Below, one piece after another: positions 47,516 to 57,125 of a DNA stretch of 64,000 bases. The position numbers and the translations under genes were made by a program. Numbering within the stretch: position 1 is the first letter of the stretch; each line of letters opens with the position of its first letter. This DNA comes from Comamonas terrae. Its GTDB lineage: Bacteria > Pseudomonadota > Gammaproteobacteria > Burkholderiales > Burkholderiaceae_C. Location of the stretch: contig NZ_BCNT01000015.1 of the NCBI RefSeq assembly GCF_001544075.1, positions 35,913-99,912 on the forward strand, written 5' to 3'. Under the pieces are notes generated by a model. The model saw only the letters and a program-made list of their open reading frames with translations. It made no database searches and was not told the DNA's origin.

Positions 47516-47791
47516 GGGTGAAATTATGTTTTTTTTGCAACAAGGCGAAATTATCCCGAATGCGCGCGCAGCCTGCTGGAGGCCGGAAGCGATCGCCTCG
47601 TGCCGTGGCTGGCAGAGGGTGGCAAGGTAAAACGCCAATATCCAGCAGCAGGCCGGAAGGTTATTTTTCATAAACATTGCGGCGCGGCTTGCGTGGGCAC
47701 ATGCCTGCACAAGCTGCGCCGCATCCGGCACTTTCCCGCATTCCCGGTTTGTTCCGCCTTGTCCCTCGCCTTGCCGCCGCGCCTGCCTTTC

Positions 47792-49609
47792 ATGAACGAT
47801 TCCCGATCTTCCGACTCCCGCGCTACCCCTGGCAGCACGCAGGCCTCTTCCGGTTCCGGTACGCCATCCGGTGCCGTCCCTGCGTTTCGCTCCGCCACGG
47901 TGCACCGCGGCACGCTCCGCGCCAGCGCGCGCAGCTTTCTGCATGCGCTGGGCCAGGACGACGAGGAGATCGCGCGCCCGCATGTGGGCGTGTTCCATAC
48001 CGGCGGGGAGATGAGCCCCTGCAACATGAACCTGCGTGAGCAGGCCCAGCATGCCAAGACCGGCATCTACGCGGGCGGCGGCATGCCCCACGAGTGCCCC
48101 GTGGTCTCGGTCAGCGACGGCCTGACCATGGCGCACTCGGGCATGCGCTTTTCGCTGATCTCGCGCGAGCTGATCGCCGACAGCGTGGAGGCCTCGGTGC
48201 GCGGCCACCAGTGGGACGGCATCTTTGCCGTGGGCGCCTGCGACAAGAACCTGCCGGGGCTGATGATGGCCATGGTGCGCTGCAATGTGCCCAGCGTCTT
48301 CGTGCACGGCGGCTCGGCGCTGCCCGGGCAGATGCCGGGCAGCGCCTCGGGGCGCGACCTCAACGTGGTCGACACCTACGAAACCATAGGCAAGGTGCTG
48401 GCCGGCACCTCCACGCTGCAGGAACTGGACACCGTCACGCGCGCCTGCCTGCCCTCGGCCGGGGCCTGCGCCGGGCAGTTCACGGCCAACACCATGGGCA
48501 TGGTGAGCGAGGCCCTGGGCCTGGCGCCGATCGGCTCCAGCATGGTGCCGGCCGTGTTCAGCGAACGCGCGCCGCTGATGCGCCGCGCGGGCCGCCAGCT
48601 CATGGACATGGTCTGGGCCGGCGCCCGGGGCGAGGCCGTGCTGCCGCGCGACATCGTCACGCGCAAGGCCCTGGAAAACGCCTGCGCGGTGGTCTGCGCC
48701 ACGGGCGGCTCCACGAATGCGGCCCTGCACCTGCCTGCGATCGCACACGAGGCCGGCATACGCTTTCATCTCGACGACGTGGCCGAGATCTTCGCGCGCA
48801 CGCCGCTGATCGCCGACCTCAAGCCCGGCGGCCGCTACCTGGCGCGCGACGTGTACTACATCGGAGGCGCGGCCGTCATCCTGCGCGCCCTGCTGGAGCA
48901 GGGCCTGCTGCACGGCGACGCGCTGACCTTCACGGGCCGCACGCTGGCCCAGGAAGTGGCCGATGCCGCCGAGCCCGACGGCGAAGTGGTGCGCAAGGCC
49001 GGCCATCCGATCTCGCCCGACGGCGGGCTCACGGTGCTCAAGGGCAATCTGTGCCCGGACGGTGCCCTGCTCAAGACCGCGGGGCTGCATACCCTGGTGC
49101 ACCGCGGGCCGGCGCGCGTGTTCGAATCGGAAGAGCAAGCCCAGGACGCCGTGCAGGCCATGGCCTATGCGCCTGGCGATGTGCTGGTGATCCGCAACGA
49201 AGGGCCCCGGGGCAGCCCCGGCATGCGCGAGATGCTGGGCATCACGGCCTTGCTCTACGGCCAGGGCATGGGCGACAAGGTGGCCCTGCTCACCGACGGG
49301 CGCTTCTCGGGCGCCACGCGCGGCCTGTGCATAGGCTATGCGGGCCCGGAGGCGGCCGACAACGGGCCGATTGCCGCGCTGCAGGACGGCGACATCATCG
49401 CCATCGATGCCAGGGCCGGCGCGCGCAGCATCACGGTGGAGCTGGCGCCCGAAACCCTTGCGACGCGGCTGGAGGCCGCCAGGGCCGCCCGTGCGCAGCA
49501 GCGGCCGCTGGGCGGCCTGCTGGAGAAATATGCGCTGACCGTGCGCCCCGCCCACCAGGGCGCGGTCACCCACTCGGGCGCCGTCACCTGGCTGCGCGAC
49601 AAGAAGTGA
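47792..49609 (+). CDS. ilvD: IlvD/Edd-family dihydroxy-acid dehydratase
   Basis: A 605-residue Fe-S dehydratase. The cysteines in [17 protein letters not shown] and [10 protein letters not shown] match the cluster ligands of the IlvD/Edd family, and [20 protein letters not shown] near the C-terminus is typical of IlvD. Dihydroxy-acid dehydratase makes 2-oxo acids in branched-chain amino acid synthesis, but close relatives act on sugar acids. A Bug receptor follows by 52 nt, which favours a catabolic sugar-acid or hydroxy-acid role. ATG 47792 is selected; the longer frame upstream runs into the receptor promoter. The N-terminal 30 residues are Ser-rich and poorly conserved. Confidence 0.8.
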   Translation: MNDSRSSDSRATPGSTQASSGSGTPSGAVPAFRSATVHRGTLRASARSFLHALGQDDEEIARPHVGVFHTGGEMSPCNMNLREQAQHAKTGIYAGGGMPHECPVVSVSDGLTMAHSGMRFSLISRELIADSVEASVRGHQWDGIFAVGACDKNLPGLMMAMVRCNVPSVFVHGGSALPGQMPGSASGRDLNVVDTYETIGKVLAGTSTLQELDTVTRACLPSAGACAGQFTANTMGMVSEALGLAPIGSSMVPAVFSERAPLMRRAGRQLMDMVWAGARGEAVLPRDIVTRKALENACAVVCATGGSTNAALHLPAIAHEAGIRFHLDDVAEIFARTPLIADLKPGGRYLARDVYYIGGAAVILRALLEQGLLHGDALTFTGRTLAQEVADAAEPDGEVVRKAGHPISPDGGLTVLKGNLCPDGALLKTAGLHTLVHRGPARVFESEEQAQDAVQAMAYAPGDVLVIRNEGPRGSPGMREMLGITALLYGQGMGDKVALLTDGRFSGATRGLCIGYAGPEAADNGPIAALQDGDIIAIDARAGARSITVELAPETLATRLEAARAARAQQRPLGGLLEKYALTVRPAHQGAVTHSGAVTWLRDKK

Positions 49610-49661
49610 CAGTCCTCGCCTGGCTGACCCTGCATTCACCCAAAACACCAAGGAGACAACC

Positions 49662-50657
49662 ATGAACTTCAACCGCCGCCAATGGCTGCAGGCCGCAGGT
49701 GCCGGCAGCGCGGGTGCGCTGCTGTCCGGCATAGCCATGCAGGCCCAGGCCCAGGCCCAGCTCGAGAATTTGAACATCATCACCGGCTTCGCTGCGGGCG
49801 GCACGTCGGACGCCATCTGCCGCCGTGTGGGCACCAAGCTCGGCGGCTATGCCAAGGCCGTGGTGGTGGAAAACCGCACGGGCGCGGGCGGGCAGATCGC
49901 CATCAACTACGTCAAGGGCCGCCCGGCCGACGGCTCGGTGATGCTGCAGACGCCGACTTCCATGCTGACGATCTACCCGCACATCTACAAGAAGCTGGGC
50001 TACGACCCGGTGGCCGACCTCACGCCCGTCACCGTGGGCTGCATCTTCGACTTCGGTTTCGCGGTCGGCCCCATGGTGCCGGCCAGCGTGACCACCGTGC
50101 CCGAGTTCTTCGCCTGGGTCAAGGCCAATCCCAACGGCGGCAGCTTCGGATCGCCCGCTGCGGGCTCCACGCCGCATTTCATTGGTGCCTTGCTGGGGCA
50201 CCAGGCCGGCGTGGAGTTCAAGCATGTGGGCTATCGCGGCTCGCAGCCCGCGCTGATGGACATGATGGGCGGCAATGTCGCGGCGGTGAGCTGCCCGGTC
50301 GGCGATGCCATGCAGCATGTGGCCAGCGGCAAGCTCCGCGTGCTGGGCGTGAGCGGCGCCAAGCGCAGCCGCTTCATGCCCAAGGTACCGACGTTCACCG
50401 AGCAGGGCTACAGGAACATGGCCCACAGCGAATGGTTCGGCTTCTTCCTGCCCGCCAAGGCCAAGTCGGAGCTGGTGGAGAGGCTCAACGCCCAGATGCG
50501 CCAGGCCCTGGCCAGCGCCGATGTGGTCGACAGCCTGGGCGTGTTCGGCCTGGAGGCCATGTCGTCGAGCCCGGCGGAGCTGGCCGCTCTGGTCAGGGAG
50601 GACCTGGCCAAGTGGGGGCCCATCGTCAAGCAGATCGGCTTCACGGCCGAGGTCTGA
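49662..50657 (+). CDS. Bug/TctC-family substrate-binding protein
   Basis: A 331-residue periplasmic receptor. The signal segment MNFNRRQWLQAAGAGSAGA has a twin-arginine-like start. Typical stretches are LNIITGFAAGGTSDAICR, VENRTGAGGQIAINYV, PADGSVMLQTPTSMLTIYPH and the GSPAAGSTPHFIGALLG turn, with VGYRGSQPALMDMMGGN later. AAGGAGACAACC precedes the start. It forms an operon with the dehydratase and probably supplies its substrate. It is a paralogue of the partial receptor at the left edge. Confidence 0.94.
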   Translation: MNFNRRQWLQAAGAGSAGALLSGIAMQAQAQAQLENLNIITGFAAGGTSDAICRRVGTKLGGYAKAVVVENRTGAGGQIAINYVKGRPADGSVMLQTPTSMLTIYPHIYKKLGYDPVADLTPVTVGCIFDFGFAVGPMVPASVTTVPEFFAWVKANPNGGSFGSPAAGSTPHFIGALLGHQAGVEFKHVGYRGSQPALMDMMGGNVAAVSCPVGDAMQHVASGKLRVLGVSGAKRSRFMPKVPTFTEQGYRNMAHSEWFGFFLPAKAKSELVERLNAQMRQALASADVVDSLGVFGLEAMSSSPAELAALVREDLAKWGPIVKQIGFTAEV

Positions 50658-50794
50658 TTCCCCCGAGGCCTGCATCCTTTTGTAAGGCTTTATCCCGCCC
50701 GGCTCCGGGTGCGCTGCCTGCGCAAAGTAGGCATCTAGAATGGCTGCTCTCTTCACCAAAGCGTTCTGCCTGCGGGCAGGAACATTCATAACAA

Positions 50795-51991
50795 ATGAGT
50801 GATGTGACACAGCCTTCCGCCCAGCCTGCCGGCACTGCCATCCAGGCGGCCCAGCCGCCTGGCGCATTGCAGATTCCCCAGAATTTCCCGACCGCGCTGC
50901 CAGCCGCCGAAATGGCAGCCGTGCTGGGCCGTGTGCAGAACTTCGAGCTGATGGCGCTGGCCCCCGCGGAGATTGCCAAGCTGGGCTTCGAGGCCGAACT
51001 GACGCTCAACCAGGTCTTCGACCGCTTCCTGGCCGAAGTCGACAAGCACAAGGCGCCCGTGGTGTTCGGCCTGCTGGACCGGCTCAGCGCGGCCGTCGAA
51101 TCCGAGAAGCTGGACCAGCTGGCCGACCGCATCCTCAGCGGCGAGAAACCCTCGCTGATGACGCGCCTTGCCGGGCTGCTCAGTGCCCAGGCCATGCGCA
51201 GCGCCATCAGCAAGGCGCTGGCAGAGACCGCGCAGCTGGTCTCGTTCAAGACCAAGCGCCTGTCCGACGAGGTCAACAAGCTCGAGCGTGAACTCAGCGG
51301 CGAGATGCGCAGGCTCGAATCGGACATGCACGGCCTGGACAGCGTGCTGCAGGAATACCACCGCTTTCGCAAGCTGTTCGCGGTCGAGGCGCTGTTCCTG
51401 TACAACGCCCACCTGTACGCCCGCCAGCAGGTGCAGGCGCTGGAGCCGGCGATGGAGCAGGACCATCTGCTGCGCATGCAGGCCACGCAGAAGCTGCAGG
51501 CGCTGGAGTCGCGTGCGCTGGCCGTCGAAGGCTGCATGACGCGCCTGCCCGCGGACCAGCTGGTGCTGGCGCAGATCCAGGACTCGGGCCTGAGCACGCT
51601 GCAGGAGCTGGCGACCACGGCTTCGGTGCGCTTTGCCTCCATCAAGTCCAGCCTGCTGGGCCTGTACAGCGCCTACCGCGTGCTGGAGACGCAGCAGCTC
51701 AGCCAGAAGGGCAAGGACCTCGACGAGAACCTCAGCCGCATGCGCGGCAAGCTGATGCAGCAGGTGGCCGGCACCGCGGCCCGTGCGCCCGGCGACAACC
51801 GCCAGAGCCAGGCCCAGCAGATCCAGTCCGTGGTGGCAGGCACGCGCGAGCTGATGGAGATCGCCGGCCAGGCCCGCATTGCCAACCAGCAGAAATTCGC
51901 GCAGGCGCGCGAGCTGATGGCCGCCTCGCGCCAGGAAATGCTGGCGCTGGGCCAGACCGTGCTGGCCAGCGCCCAGGCGCGCCGCGCCTGA
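50795..51991 (+). CDS. telA: TelA-family toxic anion resistance protein
   Basis: A 398-residue soluble, mostly helical coiled-coil protein of the TelA/KlaA family, linked to tellurite and other stress resistance. The N-terminus is Pro/Ala-rich. The core contains FDRFLAEVDKHKAPVVFGLL, KTKRLSDEVNKLERELSGEM, and MRRLESDMHGLDSVLQEYHR overlapping it. It leads a four-gene series with TerD and VWA proteins, so it probably works in a membrane-stress or anion-response module. AGGAA lies upstream, about 15 nt from the ATG. Confidence 0.9.
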   Translation: MSDVTQPSAQPAGTAIQAAQPPGALQIPQNFPTALPAAEMAAVLGRVQNFELMALAPAEIAKLGFEAELTLNQVFDRFLAEVDKHKAPVVFGLLDRLSAAVESEKLDQLADRILSGEKPSLMTRLAGLLSAQAMRSAISKALAETAQLVSFKTKRLSDEVNKLERELSGEMRRLESDMHGLDSVLQEYHRFRKLFAVEALFLYNAHLYARQQVQALEPAMEQDHLLRMQATQKLQALESRALAVEGCMTRLPADQLVLAQIQDSGLSTLQELATTASVRFASIKSSLLGLYSAYRVLETQQLSQKGKDLDENLSRMRGKLMQQVAGTAARAPGDNRQSQAQQIQSVVAGTRELMEIAGQARIANQQKFAQARELMAASRQEMLALGQTVLASAQARRA

Positions 51992-52079
51992 ATTCCGAAC
52001 CATGGCGCAGGGCCGCGGCCAGCCGCCGGCCCGGCTGCCTGTTTTCCCATACTTTCCCCACGATTAGACGGAGTGCTTC

Positions 52080-52712
52080 ATGTCCTTGTCGGTGAATCTC
52101 GCCAAACCTTCGGATGCGCCCAGAAAGCTCACGCTGAATCTCAAGAAGAACGAATCCTTTTTCGTGCGCCTGGCCTGGGATTGCCCATCGGACCTGGACC
52201 TGCATGCGCTGGTGGCGGTCAACCGGGGCGAGGGCGCCCGGATCTCGGAGTTCGAGGACATTCTGTCCGTCTACAACGTGCAGCGCACGGTGCGCGGCCA
52301 GCAGGAAGGCTACCTGCCGCTGGCGGCCGACAAGACCTTTTCCGTCCATGGCGGCGCGCTGGTGCACAGCCCCGATGCCACCGACGGCCAGCTCAGCGAT
52401 GACGACGACGAGTGGATCCGCGTGTTTCCGTCCAGGCTGCGCCTGCCGGCCACCGGCTATATCGAAGTCGTGCTCGTGGCCATGATCCACGGCCCCGGCA
52501 AGCCGGTGTTCCGTCACGTGAAGAATGCGCATGTCGTCGTGGAGAACGAGGACCGCGAACAGCTGCTGATGGTCAGCCTGAGCGATCACTTCGCCGATTT
52601 TTCGGGCGTGCAGATGGGTTCCATCATCATCGACGGCAGCGGCCCGGCCTTCTCGCCCGTGGGCGTGGGCTTTGTCGGCGACTTCAACGACGTGCTGGCG
52701 CAATTTTCCTGA
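52080..52712 (+). CDS. terD: TerD-domain protein
   Basis: A 210-residue TerD-type protein, a calcium-binding fold found in tellurite resistance and stress operons. The N-terminus (MSLSVNLAKPSDAPRKLTLN) is followed by FVRLAWDCPSDLDLHALVAV, the conserved Asp pair region of TerD calcium sites. A later Asp-rich loop (DATDGQLSDDDDEWIRVF) and FRHVKNAHVVVENED complete the domain. GGAG lies about 8 nt before ATG 52080. It follows telA by 88 nt and precedes a linker protein by 11 nt. Confidence 0.9.
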   Translation: MSLSVNLAKPSDAPRKLTLNLKKNESFFVRLAWDCPSDLDLHALVAVNRGEGARISEFEDILSVYNVQRTVRGQQEGYLPLAADKTFSVHGGALVHSPDATDGQLSDDDDEWIRVFPSRLRLPATGYIEVVLVAMIHGPGKPVFRHVKNAHVVVENEDREQLLMVSLSDHFADFSGVQMGSIIIDGSGPAFSPVGVGFVGDFNDVLAQFS

Positions 52713-52723
52713 GCGCTGCGGCG

Positions 52724-53728
52724 ATGAAACGCGCGCCCTCCATCGTCCGAGGCGCGGACGGCAACACCCCGGCGCAGCCCGGTCCCACGCGCATCAGCAT
52801 CGGCGCTGCGCCATCGGTGCCGCCCGCCGCGCCGCAGTGCCCGCCACAGCCCGGGCCTCAGTCCCTGAGCTCGCGCCCGGCACCGACACGGCTGGCTCTG
52901 CCCGGGGCTGCGCAGGCCGAGGCGGCCGGGCATCGGCGCCCGGTCCTCAAGCCGTCCGTGCTGGCCGGCGTGCAGCAACGACCGTTTGCGGCCGCGGCCG
53001 AAGAGCTGCTGCAGCTGTTTCCCGACGCACAGCCGCAGGCCGTGCAGCTGGCGCAGCAGCAGATCGGTGCGGCGCCGCTGCCCACGGCCGGGGCCCCGGA
53101 CTGGATGCGCTTTGGCGAGCCGCAGCAGCAGCGCCTGGCGCAGCTGGTCAGGCAGCGCCTGCAACTGGCCGAGGAGCCGTTGCTGCGCCAGGTGCCGCTG
53201 TTGCTGCGCCAGCTGCACGCGCGCATGAGCGATCTGCTGGAGGCCTTGCAGGGCGGCGTGTTCCGGCGTACACCGGCCAGGATATGGAGCGAGGCGGCGC
53301 CCGAGGTGCGGCTGGCGGAGACACGCCTGCAGCAGGCCTTGCCCCAGCTCCAGTCGCACCAGGCGCTGCTGGCCGAGCTGGCGCTGCAGACCGGGGCGGC
53401 CCACCGGCAATTGCAGGCGCTGGACATGGCGGCCGCCTGGCTGCTGGAGCGCACGGGCGACGACATCCACACCACCTTGAGCGCCAGGGCCGCGGCCATC
53501 CTGGCTTCGCAGGCGCTGGCCCTGGAGCAGCTGCAGCTGCTGCAGCTCGACCAGGACCATCTGCAGGCACTGACGGCCATGGTGCAGGAAGGCGTGCTGG
53601 TCAGGCTGCCCGCCGTGCTGGCTCAGCTGGCGCCATGGGGGCCGCGGCTCAGCGAGACGCAGCGCCTGCTGCTGGCCGATGTGGTCGCTGAATTCAAGGC
53701 CTTTATCGAACGGAAACTTCCCTCATGA
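52724..53728 (+). CDS. Unrecognised protein between TerD and VWA genes
   Basis: A 334-residue protein of unknown family. The first 90 residues are Pro/Ala-rich (SVPPAAPQCPPQPGPQ). The rest is strongly helical and rich in Gln and Leu (QQQRLAQLVRQRLQLAEEPL, HQALLAELALQTGAAHRQLQ), with no membrane segment. It probably forms a helical bundle or coiled-coil adaptor. The gene is 11 nt after terD, and its stop overlaps the VWA start (ATGA), so all three are co-translated. By position it may connect the TelA, TerD and VWA proteins. Confidence 0.78.
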   Translation: MKRAPSIVRGADGNTPAQPGPTRISIGAAPSVPPAAPQCPPQPGPQSLSSRPAPTRLALPGAAQAEAAGHRRPVLKPSVLAGVQQRPFAAAAEELLQLFPDAQPQAVQLAQQQIGAAPLPTAGAPDWMRFGEPQQQRLAQLVRQRLQLAEEPLLRQVPLLLRQLHARMSDLLEALQGGVFRRTPARIWSEAAPEVRLAETRLQQALPQLQSHQALLAELALQTGAAHRQLQALDMAAAWLLERTGDDIHTTLSARAAAILASQALALEQLQLLQLDQDHLQALTAMVQEGVLVRLPAVLAQLAPWGPRLSETQRLLLADVVAEFKAFIERKLPS

Positions 53729-54471
53729 TCCAACTCAATCTCGCCAAGTCGACCACTGCGCTCAAGCTGTCGCTGGAAAAGAAAGGCATCGTCCAGCCGC
53801 CGGTGATCGACGTCGCCATCGCCCTGGACGTTTCGGGCTCGTTCGAGGATGAGCACGAGCAGGGCGTGACCAACGACCTGCTGCTGCGCCTGGCGCCCTG
53901 GGGACTGGCTTTCGATCCCGACCGCAAGCTCGATGTGTTCACCTTCTCGGATGGCCCCCGCCATGCCCACCATGTGGGGGCGCTGACCGCCACCAACTAC
54001 GAGAACTTCGTGCGCCGGCAGATCATCGGCAAGGTGCCGGGCTGGGCGCGGGGCACGGACTATTCCTATGTGCTGCAGAAGATCTTCCAGAGCTTTGGCT
54101 GGGCCGCTGAGGAAGGCCGGACCGGCTTTCTGCAGCGCCTCTTCGGCGCCCGCAGCGCGCCTGCGGCCGAGGCGCAGGGGCCGCGCAAGCGCTCGGTGGT
54201 GTTCTTCATCACCGACGGTGAAAACAGCGACCAGGCCCAGACGCGCAAGGTGCTGGCCCAGGCCCAGCGCGAGGCCTACGAGGTCTATGTGATGTTCCTC
54301 GGCATCTCCAACCAGCCCGGCGAGTTCGCCTTCATCGAACGGCTGGGCGAGGAGTTCGGCAACACGGGTTTTCTGCCCATCCGGAACCTGAAGGCCTTTG
54401 TCTCGCAAAGCGACGAGGCCCTGAACGAGGCGCTGCTGGTGCCCGAGCTGCTCCACTGGCTCAAGCCCTGA
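53725..54471 (+). CDS. VWA-domain protein (TerF-like)
   Basis: A 248-residue protein with a von Willebrand A domain. The MIDAS metal site is DVSGS (Asp35, Ser37, Ser39), followed by the strand VVFFITDGENSDQ with the later acidic residues. The N-terminal 20 residues (MIQLNLAKSTTALKLSLEKK) resemble the first strands of the neighbouring TerD protein, as though a TerD domain had been shortened in a TerF-type protein, which is normally TerD plus VWA. It is the last gene of the telA-terD-X-VWA operon. Confidence 0.9.
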   Translation: MIQLNLAKSTTALKLSLEKKGIVQPPVIDVAIALDVSGSFEDEHEQGVTNDLLLRLAPWGLAFDPDRKLDVFTFSDGPRHAHHVGALTATNYENFVRRQIIGKVPGWARGTDYSYVLQKIFQSFGWAAEEGRTGFLQRLFGARSAPAAEAQGPRKRSVVFFITDGENSDQAQTRKVLAQAQREAYEVYVMFLGISNQPGEFAFIERLGEEFGNTGFLPIRNLKAFVSQSDEALNEALLVPELLHWLKP

Positions 54472-54513
54472 GCACGGCCGGCGCACCGCCCGCGCGGCAG
54501 GGCCGGCGGCGGC

Positions 54514-55386
54514 TTACTGCTGCTCGGCCAGCAGATCCTGCAGCGCCTTGACCTGCTGGCGCAGGCGCTCGTTCTCGGCTTCGAGTTCGGCCACGCGGGC
54601 CTGCAGTTCCTCTGGCGAGGCGGCAGGGGCCGCGGCCTGTTCGTCGCCGGCCTCGGTTTCCTTGGCCGCCTTGGGCTTTTTCCTGGCATCGCGCACGCGC
54701 TTGGCGGCCTGCTTGAGACCTTCGGCGCCTTCGGCGGCCACGGCCTGCTGTTCCTCCACGGGCAGGGTGGCGACCACGGCGGCTGCGTTGAGCGAGAGTT
54801 CGCCCGCCTTGACGGCGGCCACCACTTCGGGTGCGGCCTTTTCCTGGATGGTCTCGATCATCTTGACCTGGCCGGCCGACAGGCGCGCGGCACGGGCCAG
54901 GGCTTCGCGCGTGTCCAGCGCCTCGTCAGGCACCTTGGCCACGCTGGCCAGGGCCTTGGCGACCACGGGGTCCGTGTCGCCTTCCCAGGGCGCTTCCTCG
55001 CCGTTGGCCGCCTCTGCGGCTTCTGCCTTGGCGGCCTGCACGGCGGCGGCGGCTTCGGCGCGGCGCGCGGCAATGATCTCGCGCTTGCGCAGCGCCAGCA
55101 CGCCGCGCTGGAAGTCCGAGACGCTGCGGCGGCCCAGGTGCTGGTCGATCATCCACAGGTGCACGTCGTCCATGTTCTTGAACTGCGTGGCCTGCACGGT
55201 GTTGAAGGGCAGGCCGTGCTTGATGCAGATGCCGTAGCGGTTGTGGCCGTCGATGAGCAGGTCGCCCCACAGCACCAGGGCATCGCGGCAGCCTTCGGCC
55301 AGAATGCTGCGCTCCAGCGCCTCGTGTTCGTCGGGGGTGAGCGGGTCGATATAGGCCTTCAGGCCTTCGTCAATTCGGATGTCCAT
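54514..55386 (-). CDS. ParB-like domain protein with coiled-coil tail
   Basis: A 290-residue protein. The N-terminal half has a ParB/Sulfiredoxin-like fold: [20 protein letters not shown], then [14 protein letters not shown], the conserved nucleotide loop, and [20 protein letters not shown]. The middle and C-terminus are Ala/Glu-rich helices ending in a coiled coil ([20 protein letters not shown]). No ParA partner or parS sites were recognised, so chromosome segregation is unlikely. Such proteins often act as stand-alone DNA-binding or CTP-dependent factors. It converges on the VWA gene, 42 nt apart. Confidence 0.82.
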   Translation of the reverse strand: MDIRIDEGLKAYIDPLTPDEHEALERSILAEGCRDALVLWGDLLIDGHNRYGICIKHGLPFNTVQATQFKNMDDVHLWMIDQHLGRRSVSDFQRGVLALRKREIIAARRAEAAAAVQAAKAEAAEAANGEEAPWEGDTDPVVAKALASVAKVPDEALDTREALARAARLSAGQVKMIETIQEKAAPEVVAAVKAGELSLNAAAVVATLPVEEQQAVAAEGAEGLKQAAKRVRDARKKPKAAKETEAGDEQAAAPAASPEELQARVAELEAENERLRQQVKALQDLLAEQQ

Positions 55387-55409
55387 GGTCGGGGTTCTCT
55401 GGAATCAGG

Positions 55410-55485
55410 AGCTGCCAGCGCAGGATTTGCATAGGTTTCAATGCAAAAAACACCTTGCATCAAGGCATTGCAAGCGCAGGCAGCT
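55410..55485 (+). repeat. Inverted pair, dispersed-repeat family copy
   Basis: AGCTGCCAGCGC (55410-55421) and GCGCAGGCAGCT (55474-55485) are inverted with one mismatch, about 52 nt apart. The right arm is followed by ATGGAAAAAAG, like the other copies where the core is followed by TATG and an A/T run. Confidence 0.5.
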
Positions 55486-55487
55486 AT

Positions 55488-55522
55488 GGAAAAAAGAGTG
55501 ACGCCCCTGCATGCGGGGCGTC
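55488..55522 (-). terminator. Intrinsic terminator after the U32 peptidase gene
   Basis: GACGCCCC and GGGGCGTC form an 8-bp stem with a TGCATGC loop. On the minus strand it is followed by ACTCTTTTTT, 35 nt past the gene. Confidence 0.85.
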
Positions 55523-55556
55523 ATGGGGCAGCGCCGGACGGTGGGCGCGCGCGAGC

Positions 55557-56921
55557 CTACAGCAGGCGCGAAATCAGCGCGCCGTCCACCGGGCCTTCGA
55601 GCGGGATGCGCACGCGCACGGGGTTGCCCTGGGCGACCTGCACGGGCTCGCCTTCGAGGTTGAACATCTTCTCCAGCAGCACCTTGCGGTTGCCCCGGGG
55701 ATGGATGATCTCCAGCGTGTCGCCTACCTGGAAGCGGTTCTTGGTCTCGATCTCGGCCAGACCGTCGGCCCAGCCGCGCACCTCGCCCACGAAGTGGCTG
55801 CGCTGCAGCACACTGTGGCCGGTCTCGTAGTTCTGGTAGTCCTGCGAGGGGCGGCGCTCCAGCAGGCCGCCGGTGTAGCCGCGGTTGGCCAGGCCTTCGA
55901 GCTCGGTGATCAACTCGGGGTTGAACGGGCGGCCGGCCACGGCATCGTCGATGGCGCGGCGGTAGACCTGGGCCGTGCGGGCCACGTAGTACAGGCTCTT
56001 GGTGCGGCCCTCAATCTTGAGCGAGTCCACGCCGATCTTCACCAGGCGCTCCACATGCTCCACGGCGCGCAGGTCCTTGGAGTTCATGATGTAGGTGCCG
56101 TGCTCGTCTTCCATGATGGGCATGAGCTCGCCGGGGCGGCCCATTTCCTCGATCAGGTAGACCTGGTCGGCCTTGGGGTGGCGCTCGCCGTTGCCGCAGG
56201 TGCTGAACTGCGAGTCGGCCTCCTCGCGGGCCTTCTCGAAGCTGAAGCCGTTTTCCATGGTCTGGGCCAGGGCCTCGCCGGTGTTGGGGTCCACGGCCGC
56301 ATCGTGCGTCTTGTATTCCCAGCGGCAGGCATTGGTGCACGTGCCCTGGTTGGGGTCGCGGCGGTTGAAGTAGCCCGACAGCAGGCAGCGGCCCGAGTAG
56401 GCGATGCACAGCGCGCCGTGCACGAAGACCTCGATCTCCATGTCCGGGCATTCCTGGCGGATCTTCTCGATCTCGTCCAAGCTCAGCTCGCGCGAGAGGA
56501 TGATGCGCGAGACGCCGGCCTTCTGCCAGAACTTCACCGTGGCCCAGTTCGTGGTGTTGGCCTGCACCGACAGGTGCAGTTCGGCCTCGGGCCACTTTTC
56601 CTTGACCATCATCATCAGGCCGGGGTCGGCCATGATCAGCGCGTCGGGCTTGAGCGCCATCACGGGCTCGATGTCGCGGATATAGGTGCGCACCTTGTCG
56701 TTGTGGGCGATCAGGTTGCTGGTGACGAAGAACTTCTTGCCCCGGGCATGGGCTTCCTGAATGCCCTGGGCGATCTGCTCCAGGCGGAATTCGTTGTTGC
56801 GCGCGCGCAGCGAGTAGCGCGGCTGGCCGGCGTAGATGGCGTCGGCGCCGAAGTCATAGGCGGCGCGCATCTTGTCGAGCGAGCCGGCAGGCAGCAGCAG
56901 TTCAGGGGCTTTGAGGGTCAT
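55557..56921 (-). CDS. yegQ: U32 peptidase-family protein YegQ/TrhP-like
   Basis: A 454-residue U32 family protein. [20 protein letters not shown] and [20 protein letters not shown] begin a TIM-barrel-like domain. The conserved Cys cluster follows: [31 protein letters not shown] and a later CGNGERH. The C-terminus has [10 protein letters not shown]. coli YegQ (TrhP) and relatives hydroxylate U34 of tRNA using prephenate rather than acting as proteases; that role is taken from family knowledge. ATG 56921 is chosen; the frame upstream belongs to non-coding sequence opposite the chemotaxis gene. Confidence 0.9.
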   Translation of the reverse strand: MTLKAPELLLPAGSLDKMRAAYDFGADAIYAGQPRYSLRARNNEFRLEQIAQGIQEAHARGKKFFVTSNLIAHNDKVRTYIRDIEPVMALKPDALIMADPGLMMMVKEKWPEAELHLSVQANTTNWATVKFWQKAGVSRIILSRELSLDEIEKIRQECPDMEIEVFVHGALCIAYSGRCLLSGYFNRRDPNQGTCTNACRWEYKTHDAAVDPNTGEALAQTMENGFSFEKAREEADSQFSTCGNGERHPKADQVYLIEEMGRPGELMPIMEDEHGTYIMNSKDLRAVEHVERLVKIGVDSLKIEGRTKSLYYVARTAQVYRRAIDDAVAGRPFNPELITELEGLANRGYTGGLLERRPSQDYQNYETGHSVLQRSHFVGEVRGWADGLAEIETKNRFQVGDTLEIIHPRGNRKVLLEKMFNLEGEPVQVAQGNPVRVRIPLEGPVDGALISRLL

Positions 56922-57125
56922 GATGGGCCGTATTGTCCCGCAAACCGTTTGCCATTGCGTGGCATGGGGGGCGTGAAACGGACTCTGCGGTCGCCGGGGC
57001 TGGGCGGATTTAGGCCTGTTTTTCGGCCGATGGCCTCGGGCTGCGGCCAGCACAATCGTCCCGGCACTTTGCCCGCCGCACCATGGCGGGGGGCGAAAGT
57101 GGTCGTTCACAACGGGAGTTTTTCG

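Noticed and set aside
45368..49837. A very long open frame on the minus strand across the TonB receptor and beyond the ilvD-like gene
   Set aside because: Only the part to 47515 has receptor sequence. The rest is the antisense shadow of the dehydratase gene in GC-rich DNA.
57020..57033. FliA-like promoter GCCGATGG before the chemoreceptor
   Set aside because: The -10 half fits in part, but no TAAA-like -35 lies at the right distance.
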